DNA of 64,000 nucleotides. Origin: Tautonia sociabilis. Its GTDB lineage: Bacteria > Planctomycetota > Planctomycetia > Isosphaerales > Isosphaeraceae. Positions 9,155 to 21,026 of this stretch are shown one piece after another. Position 1 is the stretch's first letter; each line of letters begins with the position of its first letter. The notes beneath the pieces were generated by a model, which worked only from the letters and a program-made list of their open reading frames with translations, was not told where the DNA came from and ran no database searches. A program made the position numbers and the translations under genes. The stretch is from positions 124,001 to 188,000 of the forward strand of contig NZ_RYZH01000001.1 in NCBI RefSeq assembly GCF_003977685.1. Direction: 5' to 3'.

Positions 9155-9939
9155 GTGAGCAAGCGTCCGAGGATCCCCAGGAGGAGGCACGTCCCCGGCA
9201 CGTTCCGGCCCTTCGAGCGCAAGGGGCCGGATCCGAAGGCCGAGGAGCAGCGGATCGTCCTCTACCTGCCGATCGCCGCCCTGGACCGGGCCGAGCGGCA
9301 GGCGATGCTCGCCGGGGTCGAATCGGTGCAACGCTACTGCGAGGCGCTGCTGATGAGGGCGATCGAGGCTCAGGATACCCTGGACCGCGACCAGTCCGAC
9401 CAGTCCCGCCGGGGACGGCTGGATCGCCTGCTGGCGATCGCCGACGATCCGGACTATCTGGTCGAATGGACCGCCTCGCTCCGGAGGCCTCCCGGCGGGG
9501 GGACCCCCTCCCCAATCGCCAGGGTTCCCGGCGACGGCGACAGCGACAGAGACGGCGAGGCTGAGGCTGAGGCGGGAAGGCCGTCACCGGAGGCGATCGT
9601 GGAACGTCCGGCCGCCGAGGTCATCTTCCACCACGCCGGCCTGCTCGGCGACTCCCCCGGCGGTTTCCTGACGCTGCTGCGGGCCGGGGCGCCGATCCCG
9701 GCGGAGATCGGCCGCGAGCTGATGCGGGCACTGGTCGACCTGGAGGTCGAGCATCGGGGGGCCTCCCTCCTCGATCGCGGGCTCTCCTACGCCCTGCATA
9801 AGCTCGCCTTCGAGGGGCAGGTGCTGGCAACCGAGGCGGGAGTGAGCGTGGACGAGGAGACGGTGGATCTGCTTCGGCTGGTCCAGGAGGGGGTCGATCG
9901 GGTCCTCTCGGGCCAGGACATCCGGTACTATTCCTCTTC

Positions 9940-9943
<4 letters not shown>
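9155..9943 (+). CDS. Hypothetical protein between glcD and a histidine kinase
   Basis: A 262-residue protein of no family I recognise. It begins with a very basic tail (KRPRIPRRRH), has a central low-complexity acidic stretch (GDGDSDRDGEAEAEAG), and a helical C-terminal half rich in leucine. There is no signal peptide or clear membrane helix. The GTG start at 9155 has GGAGG six bases upstream. Its stop overlaps the ATG of the histidine kinase (ATGA at 9940-9943), which implies translational coupling and a shared role. A partner or regulator of the kinase is one possibility, by inference only. Confidence 0.75.
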
Positions 9944-11936
<1,993 letters not shown>

Positions 11937-11940
<4 letters not shown>

Positions 11941-13217
11941 ACTGGCCCGACTCCCCGAACGACACTCCCCTCGGCGACGGCCGCTTCGCCTCGGCCGTCG
12001 AGCGCCCGACCGACCGCCAGGAGCTGGCCGACGCCCTCGGCCGACTGGCCGCCGAGGGCATCGGCCTCTACCCGCAAGGAGGCCGGACGGCGCTGGAGTG
12101 CGGCGGCATCCCGGCCCGGCCCGGGGTGGCCATCGACGTGACCGGCCTCTCCCGGGTGGTCGACTACCCGGCCGCCGACATGACGATCACCGTCGAGGCC
12201 GGCCTCACCCTGGCCGAGTTGCAGCGTACCCTGGGGGCGCAGGGCCAGCGGCTGCCGCTGGAGGCGCCGGCCGCCGATCTCGCGACGATCGGCGGCGTCT
12301 TCGCCACCGACTCCAGCGGGCCTCGCCGATTCGGCAACGGCCGGCCGAGGGACCTGATCATCGGGGTCGCCTTCGCCTCCTCGAAGGGGGAGCTGGTCAA
12401 GGGGGGCGGCCGGGTGGTCAAGAACGTCGCCGGCTACGACTTGCCGAAGCTGCTCACCGGCTCGATGGGGAGTCTTGGCGTGATCGTTGAACTGACGCTC
12501 AAGACGAGGCCCCGCCCCGAGGCGACGGCGCTCTGCTGGTCGACCTGGCCGGGGATGGAGCCGCTGGAAGAAGTGCTCGGCGTCTTGAACACCTCGAGGA
12601 CGCGGCCGGTCGCGCTGGAGCTGCTCAACGGCCCGGCGGCGGAGGCGGTCGCCCGACGATCGGGGCTCGACCTGCCGGCCGGCGGCGTGGTGCTCGCGGT
12701 GGGGCTGGAGGGGACCGAAACGCTCGTCTCCTGGCAGCTCGACGTCCTCGAGGCCGAGCTTGGAGGGGCGTCGGGGCTCGTCCCCGTCCGGGGATCGGAC
12801 GCGGATCGGCTCTGGGGGGCCCTCACCGACCACCCGGCGGGGGGCTTGGCCCTCGGAGGAGAGGGGGAGGCCAGTTCGGCGCTCTCTTTCAAGGCGAATC
12901 TGCTGCCGTCGTCGGTCGTGGCCTTCGTCGAGTCGATCGACCCGGGCCGATGGGAGGTGCAGAGCCACGCCGGCAACGGGATTGTCTGGGGGTTGGGCCG
13001 CCCGGGGATCGAGGTCGACCGGCTGGCGGAGGATGTGACCCGCCTCCGGGAGGCGGCGGTGTCGGCCGGGGGGAACCTGATCCTCCCCCGCTGCCCGACC
13101 GACCGGAAGCCTTCCCTGGGCATCTGGGGGGCACCCCGGGGAGACTGGGAGCTGGCCCGGATGGTCAAGCGGGCGATCGACCCGGCCGGGGCGATGAACC
13201 CGGGCCGCTTCCTCTGA
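11937..13217 (+). CDS. glcE: Glycolate oxidase subunit GlcE (FAD-binding)
   Basis: Second flavin-binding subunit of glycolate oxidase. The 426-residue protein has an FAD_binding_4 fold: PQGGRTALECGG, then ATIGGVFATDSSGPRRFG and VVKNVAGYDLPKLLTGSMGSLGVI, typical of GlcE. It ends with the family tail DPAGAMNPGRFL. The ATG at 11937 overlaps the stop of the histidine kinase gene (ATGA), so expression is coupled to it. glcF follows after 99 bases. Confidence 0.92.
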
Positions 13218-13223
13218 TACAAT
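13218..13223 (+). promoter_or_regulatory. Possible internal promoter -10 box before glcF
   Basis: TACAAT directly after the glcE stop, about 94 bases before the glcF ATG. The -35 region is poor. It might let glcF be transcribed apart from the upstream signalling genes. Confidence 0.3.
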
Positions 13224-13316
13224 CGACCCCTGACCGTCGGCCGACTCCCGCCCCGCCCCGCCCGGATTGGACCCGATCCGATCGAACGCACGACCCTCCC
13301 GATTGCGAGCCGAGCC

Positions 13317-14693
13317 ATGACCACCGTCGCCTCTCCGAATCGGCCGGACTCGGCCCCCGAGCCGGGACCGGGCCCGGCCCCCTCCGGCCTCTCCCGGCCG
13401 ACCGACGCTGGCGTCGACCTGGACTGGCTTGCCTCGAAAATCAACTACCGCCGGTTCCAGGAGTGCGTCCACTGCGGGCTCTGCACGGCAAGCTGCCCGA
13501 CCTACGTCGAAACCGGCAACGAGAACGACAGCCCCAGGGGACGCATCTACCTGATGCGGTCGGTGGTCGACGGCCGGATGGCGGCGAGCGACCAGGTCCG
13601 CCGGCATTTGGACCTGTGCCTCGACTGCCGGGCCTGCGAGTCGGCCTGCCCCTCCGGGGTGAAGTACGGGCAATTGATCGAACCGTTCAAGGTCGCCCTG
13701 CGGCAGACGGCCCCTCCGGGACGGAGGAGCTGGCTGCAAGCGATGATCCTCCGCCACCTGTTCCCCTACAGCAATCGCGTGCGGCTGGCCCTGGCCCCCG
13801 CCCGGCTCTTGCAGCGGGTCGGCGCGCTGGACGCGGCGGAGACGCTTGGCCTGACCAGGCTGCTACCGCCGACGTTGCGCCGGATGCAGGCGATGCTCCC
13901 CCGGCTCTCCGGCCGAGGGAGGAAGCTGCCGGAGGTCCTGCCGCCGATCGGGCCGAAGCGGGCCCGGGTGGCGCTGTTCCTCGGATGCGTCGCCGACGCG
14001 ATGTTCCCGGACACCAACGCCGCGACCGCCCGAGTGCTGCAACGCAACGGCTGCGAGGTGGTCATCCCCCGCTCCCAGGCCTGCTGCGGGGCGATCCACT
14101 ACCACTCGGGCATCGAGGGGCCCGCCTTCGACCTGGCCCGGGCCAACCTCCGGGCCTTCGACCTCGACTCGGTCGACGCCATCATCGTCAACGCCGCCGG
14201 CTGCGGAGCGATGCTCAAGGACTACGGCCACCTCCTCCCGGAGGCCGATCGCGCCCTCGGGGCGAAGTTCGCCGCCAAGGTGAAGGACATCTCCGAGTTC
14301 CTCGTCCAGCTCGGGCCGATTCCGCCGTCCCACCCGGTGTCGTATTCCCGAGTCACCTACCACGACGCCTGCCACCTGGCGCACGCCCAGAAGATCCGGT
14401 CGCAGCCGAGGCAACTGCTGGAACTGATCCCCGGCCTGGAGCTGGTGCCCCTGGAGGAGACGGAGATCTGCTGCGGAGCCGCCGGGACGTACAACCTGAC
14501 CGAGCCGGAGATGTCCGAGCGGCTCGGGAGGCGGAAGATCGAGCACATCCTCGCCTCAGGGGCCGAGGCGGTCGTCACGGGCAACGTGGGCTGCATCCTC
14601 CAGATCGCCCGGAAGGCGAAGGAAGCCGGCAGCTCGATCCAGGTGGAGCACCCGATCGATCTGCTCGACCGGGCCTACAAGGGGACTGGCTGA
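13317..14693 (+). CDS. glcF: Glycolate oxidase iron-sulfur subunit GlcF
   Basis: Passes electrons from the flavin subunits toward the quinone pool. The 458-residue protein carries two ferredoxin-type [4Fe-4S] motifs (CVHCGLCTASCP at residues 50-61 and CLDCRACESACP) and two CCG domains (ACCGAIHYHSG and ICCGAAGTYNL) typical of GlcF and heterodisulfide-reductase-like proteins. The N-terminal 30 residues are a proline-rich extension without a signal peptide. It is last in the glcD - unknown - kinase - glcE - glcF row and is followed by an inverted-repeat region. Confidence 0.94.
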   Translation: MTTVASPNRPDSAPEPGPGPAPSGLSRPTDAGVDLDWLASKINYRRFQECVHCGLCTASCPTYVETGNENDSPRGRIYLMRSVVDGRMAASDQVRRHLDLCLDCRACESACPSGVKYGQLIEPFKVALRQTAPPGRRSWLQAMILRHLFPYSNRVRLALAPARLLQRVGALDAAETLGLTRLLPPTLRRMQAMLPRLSGRGRKLPEVLPPIGPKRARVALFLGCVADAMFPDTNAATARVLQRNGCEVVIPRSQACCGAIHYHSGIEGPAFDLARANLRAFDLDSVDAIIVNAAGCGAMLKDYGHLLPEADRALGAKFAAKVKDISEFLVQLGPIPPSHPVSYSRVTYHDACHLAHAQKIRSQPRQLLELIPGLELVPLEETEICCGAAGTYNLTEPEMSERLGRRKIEHILASGAEAVVTGNVGCILQIARKAKEAGSSIQVEHPIDLLDRAYKGTG

Positions 14694-14766
14694 GGGAGGG
14701 AAAGCCGGAAGCGATCCCCCGAGCCCGGCGTGAATGACCGGACCCCGGGCGCTCGGTTCCCTCAGC
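14689..14766. terminator. Nested inverted repeats after glcF
   Basis: Outer arms GCTGAGGGA (14689-14697) and TCCCTCAGC (14758-14766), middle arms CCGAGC (14719-14724) and GCTCGG (14751-14756), with a further CCCGG/CCGGG pair inside. It lies between the convergent ends of glcF and the lipoprotein gene. A transcription end is plausible, but there is no T-tract. Confidence 0.35.
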
Positions 14767-14840
14767 GACGGGCTCAAGGGCGGCAAGACCCCCTCCGATC
14801 GGTCCTCCCGCTCGCATCGCTTCGATCCGATCATCGGCCC

Positions 14841-15248
14841 TCAGGACCGGCCGGTTCCCGGACCTTCGGGGTCGTCGATGACGGGGGGAGCGGGCTCCTC
14901 GGCCGGGGCCTCCGGCTCGGCCAAGGGTTCCGGCGCGGGAGGCAGGTCCTCCAGGTCTCGGGGAGGGCTGAGATTGAAGGGGACGGGCCCGTCCTCGGTG
15001 CCGAACGGGGTGCCGGCGCCGTCGGCGGCGTTGGCCTCCCCGGAAGCAGGGTCGGGGGCGTCGGGTCGGGAATCGTCGGCCCCGGGCCCGACTGGGGGGG
15101 AGGAGGCGTTCCCCTCTCCGGCTCCAGCACCGGCTCCGGCTCCGGGAGCAACGGCGTCGAGGTCGGGGGCCTCGACTGGGGCGGCGGCGTTGCTGCAACC
15201 CATCAGGGCGAGCATCGGCAGGGTGAAGAGGAGGTTCGGGCGACGCAT
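14841..15248 (-). CDS. Small low-complexity lipoprotein
   Basis: A 135-residue protein with a type II signal peptide (MRRPNLLFTLPMLALMGC; lipobox LMGC with C18 as the lipidated residue). The rest is rich in Ala, Pro, Gly, Asp and Glu without a recognisable fold, ending in DDPEGPGTGRS. GGAG stands eight bases before the ATG. It is last in the minus-strand nucleoside cluster, 39 bases after the purine nucleoside phosphorylase stop. Function is unknown; an acidic, disordered, membrane-tethered protein is all the sequence shows. Confidence 0.7.
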   Translation of the reverse strand: MRRPNLLFTLPMLALMGCSNAAAPVEAPDLDAVAPGAGAGAGAGEGNASSPPVGPGADDSRPDAPDPASGEANAADGAGTPFGTEDGPVPFNLSPPRDLEDLPPAPEPLAEPEAPAEEPAPPVIDDPEGPGTGRS

Positions 15249-15287
15249 CGGGTCGTCTCCAGGGGAGAGAGGGAACGCCCGGCCGGC

Positions 15288-16163
15288 TCAGGGGACGGGG
15301 ACGGGGACGGGGGAGCGACCGGCGTCCGGTTCCGTCGAGAGCCGGCGGAGGACGGCGTCGATCAGGTCGGCGAGCCGGCCTCCGACGGCGAGGCTCGCCT
15401 CGATCACCTCGGCGTGGGAGAGGGGAGCCGGGCTGATGCCGGCGGCCCAGTTGGTGACGATGACCAGGCCCAGCACCTCCAGGCCGCTGTGACGGGCGAC
15501 GATCGCCTCGGGGACCGTGGACATGCCGACCACATCGGCGCCGAGGGCTCGGAGCATCCGAATCTCGGCCGGTGTCTCGTAGTTCGGCCCGGGCATGCAG
15601 GCGTAGACCCCCTCGGGCAGAACGAAGCCGAGCCGGGCGGCTTCCTCCCGGGCCAGCGACCGGAGCCGGGAGGAGTAGACCTCGGAGAGGTCCAGGAAGC
15701 GGGGGCCGAGCCGGTCGTCGTTGCGGCCCCGCAACGGGGAAACCCCCATGAGGTTCAGGTGGTCGGACAGGCAGACGATCGAGCCGGGTCCGAGGTCGTC
15801 CCGGATCCCTCCGGTCGCCGCCGTCAGGATGACCCGGGGAACTCCCAGCCGGTGCAACACCCGAATGGGGAAGGTCACGCATTCCAGGTCGTGCCCTTCG
15901 TAGTGGTGGAACCGGCCCTGGAACATGGCGACGCGCAGGCCGCCGATGCCGCCGATGAGCAGCCGTCCGGGGTGGCCGGCGACCGTGGTCATGGGGAAGT
16001 GGGGCAGCTCGGCATAGGGCATCGCGACCGGATCCGACAGGCGGTCGGCCAGCCCTCCCAGCCCCGAGCCGAGCACGACGCCGGCGCCAATCGGACCCGG
16101 GGCCCGGCCGGCGATGACGTTGGCGGCCTCGGAGGCCCGGGTATAGAGCATCGTCGTCCTCAC
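15288..16163 (-). CDS. Purine nucleoside phosphorylase (trimeric PNP family)
   Basis: Splits purine nucleosides with phosphate into free base and (deoxy)ribose-1-phosphate. The 291-residue protein has LGSGLGGLAD for phosphate, FQGRFHHYEGH, the base-pocket segment CMPGPNYETPAEIRML, and GMSTVPEAIVARH followed by VTNWAAG. This is the trimeric PunA/MTAP-like family, not hexameric DeoD. The GTG at 16163 overlaps the stop of the transporter gene; ATG 16151 with AGGA upstream is equally plausible and loses only four residues. Three GGGGAC repeats at the end of the gene code a VPVPVP tail. Confidence 0.93.
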   Translation of the reverse strand: MRTTMLYTRASEAANVIAGRAPGPIGAGVVLGSGLGGLADRLSDPVAMPYAELPHFPMTTVAGHPGRLLIGGIGGLRVAMFQGRFHHYEGHDLECVTFPIRVLHRLGVPRVILTAATGGIRDDLGPGSIVCLSDHLNLMGVSPLRGRNDDRLGPRFLDLSEVYSSRLRSLAREEAARLGFVLPEGVYACMPGPNYETPAEIRMLRALGADVVGMSTVPEAIVARHSGLEVLGLVIVTNWAAGISPAPLSHAEVIEASLAVGGRLADLIDAVLRRLSTEPDAGRSPVPVPVP

Positions 16164-17569
16164 GAGAGCAGCGTCCCCGCGATGCTGGCGGAAAGGAAGT
16201 TGGCCAGGGTGGCCGCGAGCAGCGCCTTCAACCCAAGCCTCGACAGGTCGGTGCGACGCTCGGGGACCAACGCCCCGATCCCGCCGACCTGGATGCCGAT
16301 GGAGCTGAGGTTGGCGAAGCCGCAGAGGGCGAACGTGGCGATTGTCGCCGATCGGGCATGCAATTGCGAGGTCGCCTCGCCGAGCAGGCCGTAGGCGACC
16401 AGCTCATTGAGCACCAGGCGAGCGCCCAGTAGACCGCCCACCTCGACGCAATCGCTCCACGGCACCCCCATCAGCCAGGCCGACGGCGCCAGGAGCACCC
16501 CCAGGATCCCCCCCAGCGACAGCCCCTCCAGCGGCAGCCGGCCGCCGGACCACCCGGCCACGGCTCGGCCAAATGCCCCGAGCCCGGCGTCCACCAGAGT
16601 GATCAGCGCGATGAAGGTGATCAGCACCGCCGCGATGTTCAGCGCCAGGTGGAGCCCCTCCCGGGTTCCCCGGGCGGCGGCGTCAATGACGTTGGCGTCC
16701 TTTGGGGTCGCGTCGGCGTCGACCCGGCCGAGCGTCTCGGGCAGGCCGGTCTCGGGGACAAGGATCTTGGCCAGGACGATCGAGGCGGGAGCGTTCATCA
16801 GGATCGCCGTGAGCAACGCGCCGGGATCGGCACCGGCCTCGATGTAGGCACCCAGCACGCCTCCGGAGACGAGCGCCATGCCGGAAACCATCACCACCAT
16901 CAACTCCGATCTCGTCAGACCGGCCAGGAACGGTCGGATCGTCAGCGGGGCCTCCGTCTGGCCGAGGAACAGCGAGGCGGCCACATTGAGCGACTCGGCC
17001 CCGCTCGACCCAAGCAGCCGGGCCATTCCCCAGGCGAAGCCTCGGACGACAAGCTGCATTAGGCCGATCTGGTAGAGCACCGCGAACAGCGCCGCCACGA
17101 AGATGACCGTCGGCAGGACCCGGAAGGCGAACACGAAGCCGGCCGGCCCTGCCGGGTCGACCAGGGTCGGCCCGAAGACGAACTCGGCGCCGGCGATGGC
17201 GCAGTTCAGCACGACCACGACGAACTCCGACGCCGCCTTCATCCCCTGGCGTCCGCTCGGGACGAGGATCAGCAGCAGCCCGAGCCCGACCTGGAGCATC
17301 AGCCCGGGCGCGACCGTCCGGATGGAGATCGCCCGGCGATTCTCGGAAAACAGCACGGCCACGCCGAGGATCGCGGCGATCCCCAGCAAGCTCCGGAACC
17401 GGCCGGCGCCGATTGGATCGGGCTCGGGGACCGGGTCAGCAGGAGTCCCGGCCGCCGCGGGGGGATCGCCCGCCTCGGGGTCGTCTTGCGGAGCGGGTCG
17501 ACCGGCCGAGGCCCCCGCCGCGATCAGGGCGACGAGCATCGGCAGGATCAGCAGCGACGATCGGGGCAT
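16160..17569 (-). CDS. Concentrative nucleoside transporter (NupC/CNT family)
   Basis: Imports nucleosides with an ion gradient. The 469-residue membrane protein has an unusual N-terminal signal-like helix (SSLLILPMLVALIAAGASA) and an acidic proline-rich linker of about 40 residues, then the usual CNT membrane core with the signature SGAESLNVAASLFLGQTEAP and a late CGFANLSSIGIQVGG segment. ATG 17569 has AAGGA eight bases upstream. It overlaps the PNP gene by four bases, so import and phosphorolysis are translationally coupled. Confidence 0.92.
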   Translation of the reverse strand: MPRSSLLILPMLVALIAAGASAGRPAPQDDPEAGDPPAAAGTPADPVPEPDPIGAGRFRSLLGIAAILGVAVLFSENRRAISIRTVAPGLMLQVGLGLLLILVPSGRQGMKAASEFVVVVLNCAIAGAEFVFGPTLVDPAGPAGFVFAFRVLPTVIFVAALFAVLYQIGLMQLVVRGFAWGMARLLGSSGAESLNVAASLFLGQTEAPLTIRPFLAGLTRSELMVVMVSGMALVSGGVLGAYIEAGADPGALLTAILMNAPASIVLAKILVPETGLPETLGRVDADATPKDANVIDAAARGTREGLHLALNIAAVLITFIALITLVDAGLGAFGRAVAGWSGGRLPLEGLSLGGILGVLLAPSAWLMGVPWSDCVEVGGLLGARLVLNELVAYGLLGEATSQLHARSATIATFALCGFANLSSIGIQVGGIGALVPERRTDLSRLGLKALLAATLANFLSASIAGTLLS

Positions 17570-17621
17570 AGGCGTTCCTTCGGGCGAGGGGCAGGGGCCC
17601 GGGCCGGGCGGCGGGGGGCCA

Positions 17622-19529
17622 TCAGAGGTCCTCGTCAGCAACGATGGCGAGGCCGGGGATCAGCGCCTCGTAGTCCCGGACGGTGCCGCCGTCGAGCATG
17701 CACTCGATGATCTGGCGGCCGAGCGGGTCGAGGTCGGGGACGAGGTAGTTGGCCAGCTCCTTGCGGAAAAAGTCGGTGAGGATGGCGGCTCCGGCGTCGT
17801 AGCCGTCCTCGCCGACCTCCTTCTGGCGGTCGACCTGGAGGAAGATGGGGGGGATGTCCTGGCCTTCGATCACCAGGCTGTTCAACGCGTACCCCAGCAA
17901 CGGGCAGCGGGCCGGGGTGATCTGATCGGGGTCGAACGGGTCGGGGCCGCGGCGGGCGAGGTAGTCGCGGGCGATCCACTGGCCCATGAAGCCGACCTTC
18001 CAGCCGCCGATGTGCTGGTTAGGGATCAGCACGTGGCGCATCCGGCGGCCCTCCCGGAACTGGGTGAGCAGCAGGTTCGCTTGGTCGACCCGGCGGCCGG
18101 TGGCGAAGGGCCAGTAGGAGCCGACCCCCTCGGAGCTCATCCCCTCGGTCTGCACGATGCTCGGGTTCGCATGCCCCCGCGGGGCGACTAGCCTCCAGAG
18201 CCACGACAGGGCCGGCGGCAGGACGTGGAACAGGCCGATGATGCCGTAGCTGGGGGCCTGCCGGGAGCAGGGGGGCGTCCGCACACCGAACGACCGCACG
18301 TCGACCCGCACCGGGCCGTTGACCACGCCGGGGATCGTCTGCCGAGGGATGACGACGCGGGGGTTCGGGCAGGGCTTGCCAGGCTCGTCCTCGATGTGCT
18401 CCCAGATCAGGGCCGTCGCCCCGGGGACGGCGCGGATGTTGAGGAACAGCAGCGGCTCCCGGGCGTTGATCGTCTGCTCCTCCAGGTGCGGGTCGACGCC
18501 GTAGCGGTCGATGTGGTTGACGCGGACGAACCAGGCGGATTCGGCGTCGATGAGCTTGAGGCGGCCGTCGCCGTCCTGGAGGCTGGGGTGGCAGAGGGCC
18601 ATGTCGTCGGTGACCGGCTGAAGCTGGCAGCCCCGGGGGAGGATGAGGTGGCGCTCATCGCCGTCGGCCAGGCGGCGACCGAGCAGCAGGCGGCCGTCGC
18701 GCTCGCGGTGGATCTCCTCGAGCATCTCGCTCTTGCCGCCGCCGCTGGCCCCCTCGTGCATCACGGTCAGGCGTTTGCCGTAGGGGGTGATGATCCGGAC
18801 GGTCGAGCAATGGGCCGTCACCCACTGCTCGCGCTCGCCAAGGGCGAGCAAGACGCCGTAGATGCCCTTCTTCGCGCTCGGGCCGGGGTAGAGGTTGTAG
18901 CTGAACAGCTCGTGCAGGTGCTCCAGGCGGTTGTGCACGACGACCTGCTTGCCGTCGAAGTGCGTGTGCCGGAACGGCGGGGCGACGTAGACGACGGCCC
19001 GAGGGTGGAAGTCGGGGCGGATCTCGTCGGGGCCGAGGATGCCCTGCAACAGCGCGAGGCCGAGCGCGAAGAAGCCGGCGTTGGCCGGCACTACGGCAAT
19101 TGCGTCGATCCCCTTGCCGGGCACCCCGGAGATGAACGGCAAGAGGGCCAGGGGCTGCGTCTTCAGCCAGTCGAACGTCTCGGCGCGGGTCTGCTCGAAG
19201 CCGACGCCGAAGCGTTCCGCGTAGCGAGGCTTGTTGGTGGGCCGGGCGTCGCCGATGACCATGCAGTCGGGGTCGCGCCGCCTCATGTAGGGTTCGAGGT
19301 AGTTGGCGGCGATCCCGTTGTTCACCCGGCAGACCCGTGCCTCGACGACCGGGCCCCGGCCGGGGACGTCATACGCGACCTCATGCCAGCCGTCGACGGC
19401 GTCGCCCACGGCCAGCTCGGTCAGCTCGGCGACGCTGCCGGCGACCTGCCAGCCGGGGCAGGCGTCGAGGATAGCCTTGAGATCCTCGGGTACGTCGAAC
19501 ATGGTGAACGAGCCGGTGGTCGTTGGCAT
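17622..19529 (-). CDS. DUF4914-like protein with PEPCK-type P-loop
   Basis: A 635-residue cytoplasmic protein with a P-loop GASGGGKSE at residues 260-268, downstream segments DDMALCHPS and IDAESAWFVRVN, and a C-terminal half reminiscent of phosphoenolpyruvate carboxykinase-fold proteins. I believe it belongs to DUF4914, a family without an assigned reaction; this is from memory of the family pattern. The PEPCK-like P-loop suggests use of ATP or GTP, perhaps as a kinase or carboxykinase. It stands between the pyrimidine nucleoside phosphorylase and nucleoside transporter genes, 52 bases before the latter, so a role in handling pentose phosphates or nucleosides is possible by inference. Confidence 0.75.
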   Translation of the reverse strand: MPTTTGSFTMFDVPEDLKAILDACPGWQVAGSVAELTELAVGDAVDGWHEVAYDVPGRGPVVEARVCRVNNGIAANYLEPYMRRRDPDCMVIGDARPTNKPRYAERFGVGFEQTRAETFDWLKTQPLALLPFISGVPGKGIDAIAVVPANAGFFALGLALLQGILGPDEIRPDFHPRAVVYVAPPFRHTHFDGKQVVVHNRLEHLHELFSYNLYPGPSAKKGIYGVLLALGEREQWVTAHCSTVRIITPYGKRLTVMHEGASGGGKSEMLEEIHRERDGRLLLGRRLADGDERHLILPRGCQLQPVTDDMALCHPSLQDGDGRLKLIDAESAWFVRVNHIDRYGVDPHLEEQTINAREPLLFLNIRAVPGATALIWEHIEDEPGKPCPNPRVVIPRQTIPGVVNGPVRVDVRSFGVRTPPCSRQAPSYGIIGLFHVLPPALSWLWRLVAPRGHANPSIVQTEGMSSEGVGSYWPFATGRRVDQANLLLTQFREGRRMRHVLIPNQHIGGWKVGFMGQWIARDYLARRGPDPFDPDQITPARCPLLGYALNSLVIEGQDIPPIFLQVDRQKEVGEDGYDAGAAILTDFFRKELANYLVPDLDPLGRQIIECMLDGGTVRDYEALIPGLAIVADEDL

Positions 19530-19624
19530 CGAAGGCGCTCCGTCGTCGGTGCCGGGGGCATCCGAGGGGCCGAGCCGCGGGAGGACCGGGCTCCGCCGCG
19601 GTCGTCCGGATGATTCGGACCGCC

Positions 19625-19630
19625 AGTCTA
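19625..19630 (-). promoter_or_regulatory. Possible -10 box before the DUF4914-like gene
   Basis: TAGACT on the minus strand, about 95 bases before the ATG, in a 149-base gap. No good -35 box is seen. The hexamer matches those before glcD and the esterase-like gene. Confidence 0.3.
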
Positions 19631-19678
19631 ACCCGAGGGCCCCCGGGACTCATCCCCGATGCCCGTCGGCATGCCGGC

Positions 19679-20989
19679 TCAGAGGCGATCGACGATCAGA
19701 TCGGGCACGACGACCGGCCCGTCGCCGACCTCGAACGCCGAGGCAATCTCGGCGAGCGCCCGGTCGAGCGCCGGTCCCTCGGCGTTGGCGAGCACGGTGC
19801 AGAGCGGTTCTCCCTCGGCCACCCGGTCGCCGACCTTCTTGTGCAAGAGCACCCCGACGGCGTGGTCGATGCCGTCCTCCGCCCGAGCTCTTCCGGCGCC
19901 CAGGAGCATGGCGGCCCGGCCGATCGGCCGGGCCCGGGCGGCGGTTACGACCCCCTTCCGGGGGGAGGGGACGTCTCGGAGGAGCGTCGGGACCGGCAGC
20001 AGGGTCAGGTCGTCGACCACCCTCGGGTCGCCCCCCTGGGCCTCGATGACCCGCCGGAACCGGTCCAGCGCCAGACCGTTCGAGATGGATCGGAAGCAAA
20101 GTTCCCTGGCCTCCTCCCGGGAGGCGGCGACGCCGCCGAGCACGAGCATCTCGGAGGCCAGGGCGATCGACAGGTCCCTCAGGTCGTCGGGCCCCTCCCC
20201 TCGGAGGACCCGGACGCACTCGGCGACCTCGACCGCGTTGCCGACGGCCCGGCCGAGCGGCTGGTCCATCCGGGTGATGAGGGCGACGATCTCCTTTCCC
20301 AGGCCCCGGCCGATGCGGCACATCGACTCGGCGAGGGCTCGGGCGTCGTCGAGCCGTTCCATGAAGGCGCCGTCGCCGGTCTTGACGTCGAGCACCAGGC
20401 CGTCGATCCCCTCGGCCAGCTTCTTGGAGAGGATCGAGGCGGTGATCAGCGGGATCGACTCGACGGTGGCGGTCGCGTCTCTGAGGGCGTAGAGCCGCTT
20501 GTCGGCCGGGGCGATCTCCGAGGTCTGTCCGATGAGGACGACTCCGCAGTCGGCGAGCACGCGGCGGTAGCCTGCCAGGTCGAGGTCGATCCGGAAGCCG
20601 GGGATCGACTCCAGCTTGTCGAGCGTTCCTCCGGTGTGGCCCAGGCCCCGGCCGGAGACCATCGGCACGGGGACGCCGCAGGCGGCGGCGATCGGGGCGA
20701 GGATCAGCGAGGTCTTGTCTCCAACTCCCCCGGTGCTGTGCTTGTCGATCTTCCGGCCGGGGATCATCGAGAGGTCGACCACCTCGCCCGACCGCATCAT
20801 GGAGGCGGTGAGCGCCTCGGTTTCCTCCGCGTCCATGCCTCGCCAGAGGACGGCCATGAGCAGCGCGGTCCACTGGTAGTCGGGTACCTCCCCGGAGAGG
20901 AGGCCCTGGACGAGCCACCGGATCTCCGGCGGTTCGAGGCGTCCGCCTTCGCGCTTGCGGCGGATCAGGTCGACGGCTCGGATGGTCAT
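19679..20989 (-). CDS. deoA: Pyrimidine-nucleoside (thymidine) phosphorylase
   Basis: Converts thymidine, deoxyuridine or uridine plus phosphate into base and (deoxy)ribose-1-phosphate. The 436-residue protein has the family signature SGRGLGHTGGTLDKLESIPG, the phosphate-binding KHSTGGVGDKTS, and VLDVKTGDGAFM. The ATG at 20989 begins the typical N-terminus TIRAVDLIRRKREG; the open frame continues upstream into upp but without family similarity. It follows upp by 37 bases, so the two likely share a message that turns pyrimidine nucleosides into uracil and then UMP. Confidence 0.95.
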   Translation of the reverse strand: MTIRAVDLIRRKREGGRLEPPEIRWLVQGLLSGEVPDYQWTALLMAVLWRGMDAEETEALTASMMRSGEVVDLSMIPGRKIDKHSTGGVGDKTSLILAPIAAACGVPVPMVSGRGLGHTGGTLDKLESIPGFRIDLDLAGYRRVLADCGVVLIGQTSEIAPADKRLYALRDATATVESIPLITASILSKKLAEGIDGLVLDVKTGDGAFMERLDDARALAESMCRIGRGLGKEIVALITRMDQPLGRAVGNAVEVAECVRVLRGEGPDDLRDLSIALASEMLVLGGVAASREEARELCFRSISNGLALDRFRRVIEAQGGDPRVVDDLTLLPVPTLLRDVPSPRKGVVTAARARPIGRAAMLLGAGRARAEDGIDHAVGVLLHKKVGDRVAEGEPLCTVLANAEGPALDRALAEIASAFEVGDGPVVVPDLIVDRL

Positions 20990-21026
20990 GGGGACGCCTC
21001 GCAGGGCCCGGGTCCGGGAGGGGGGA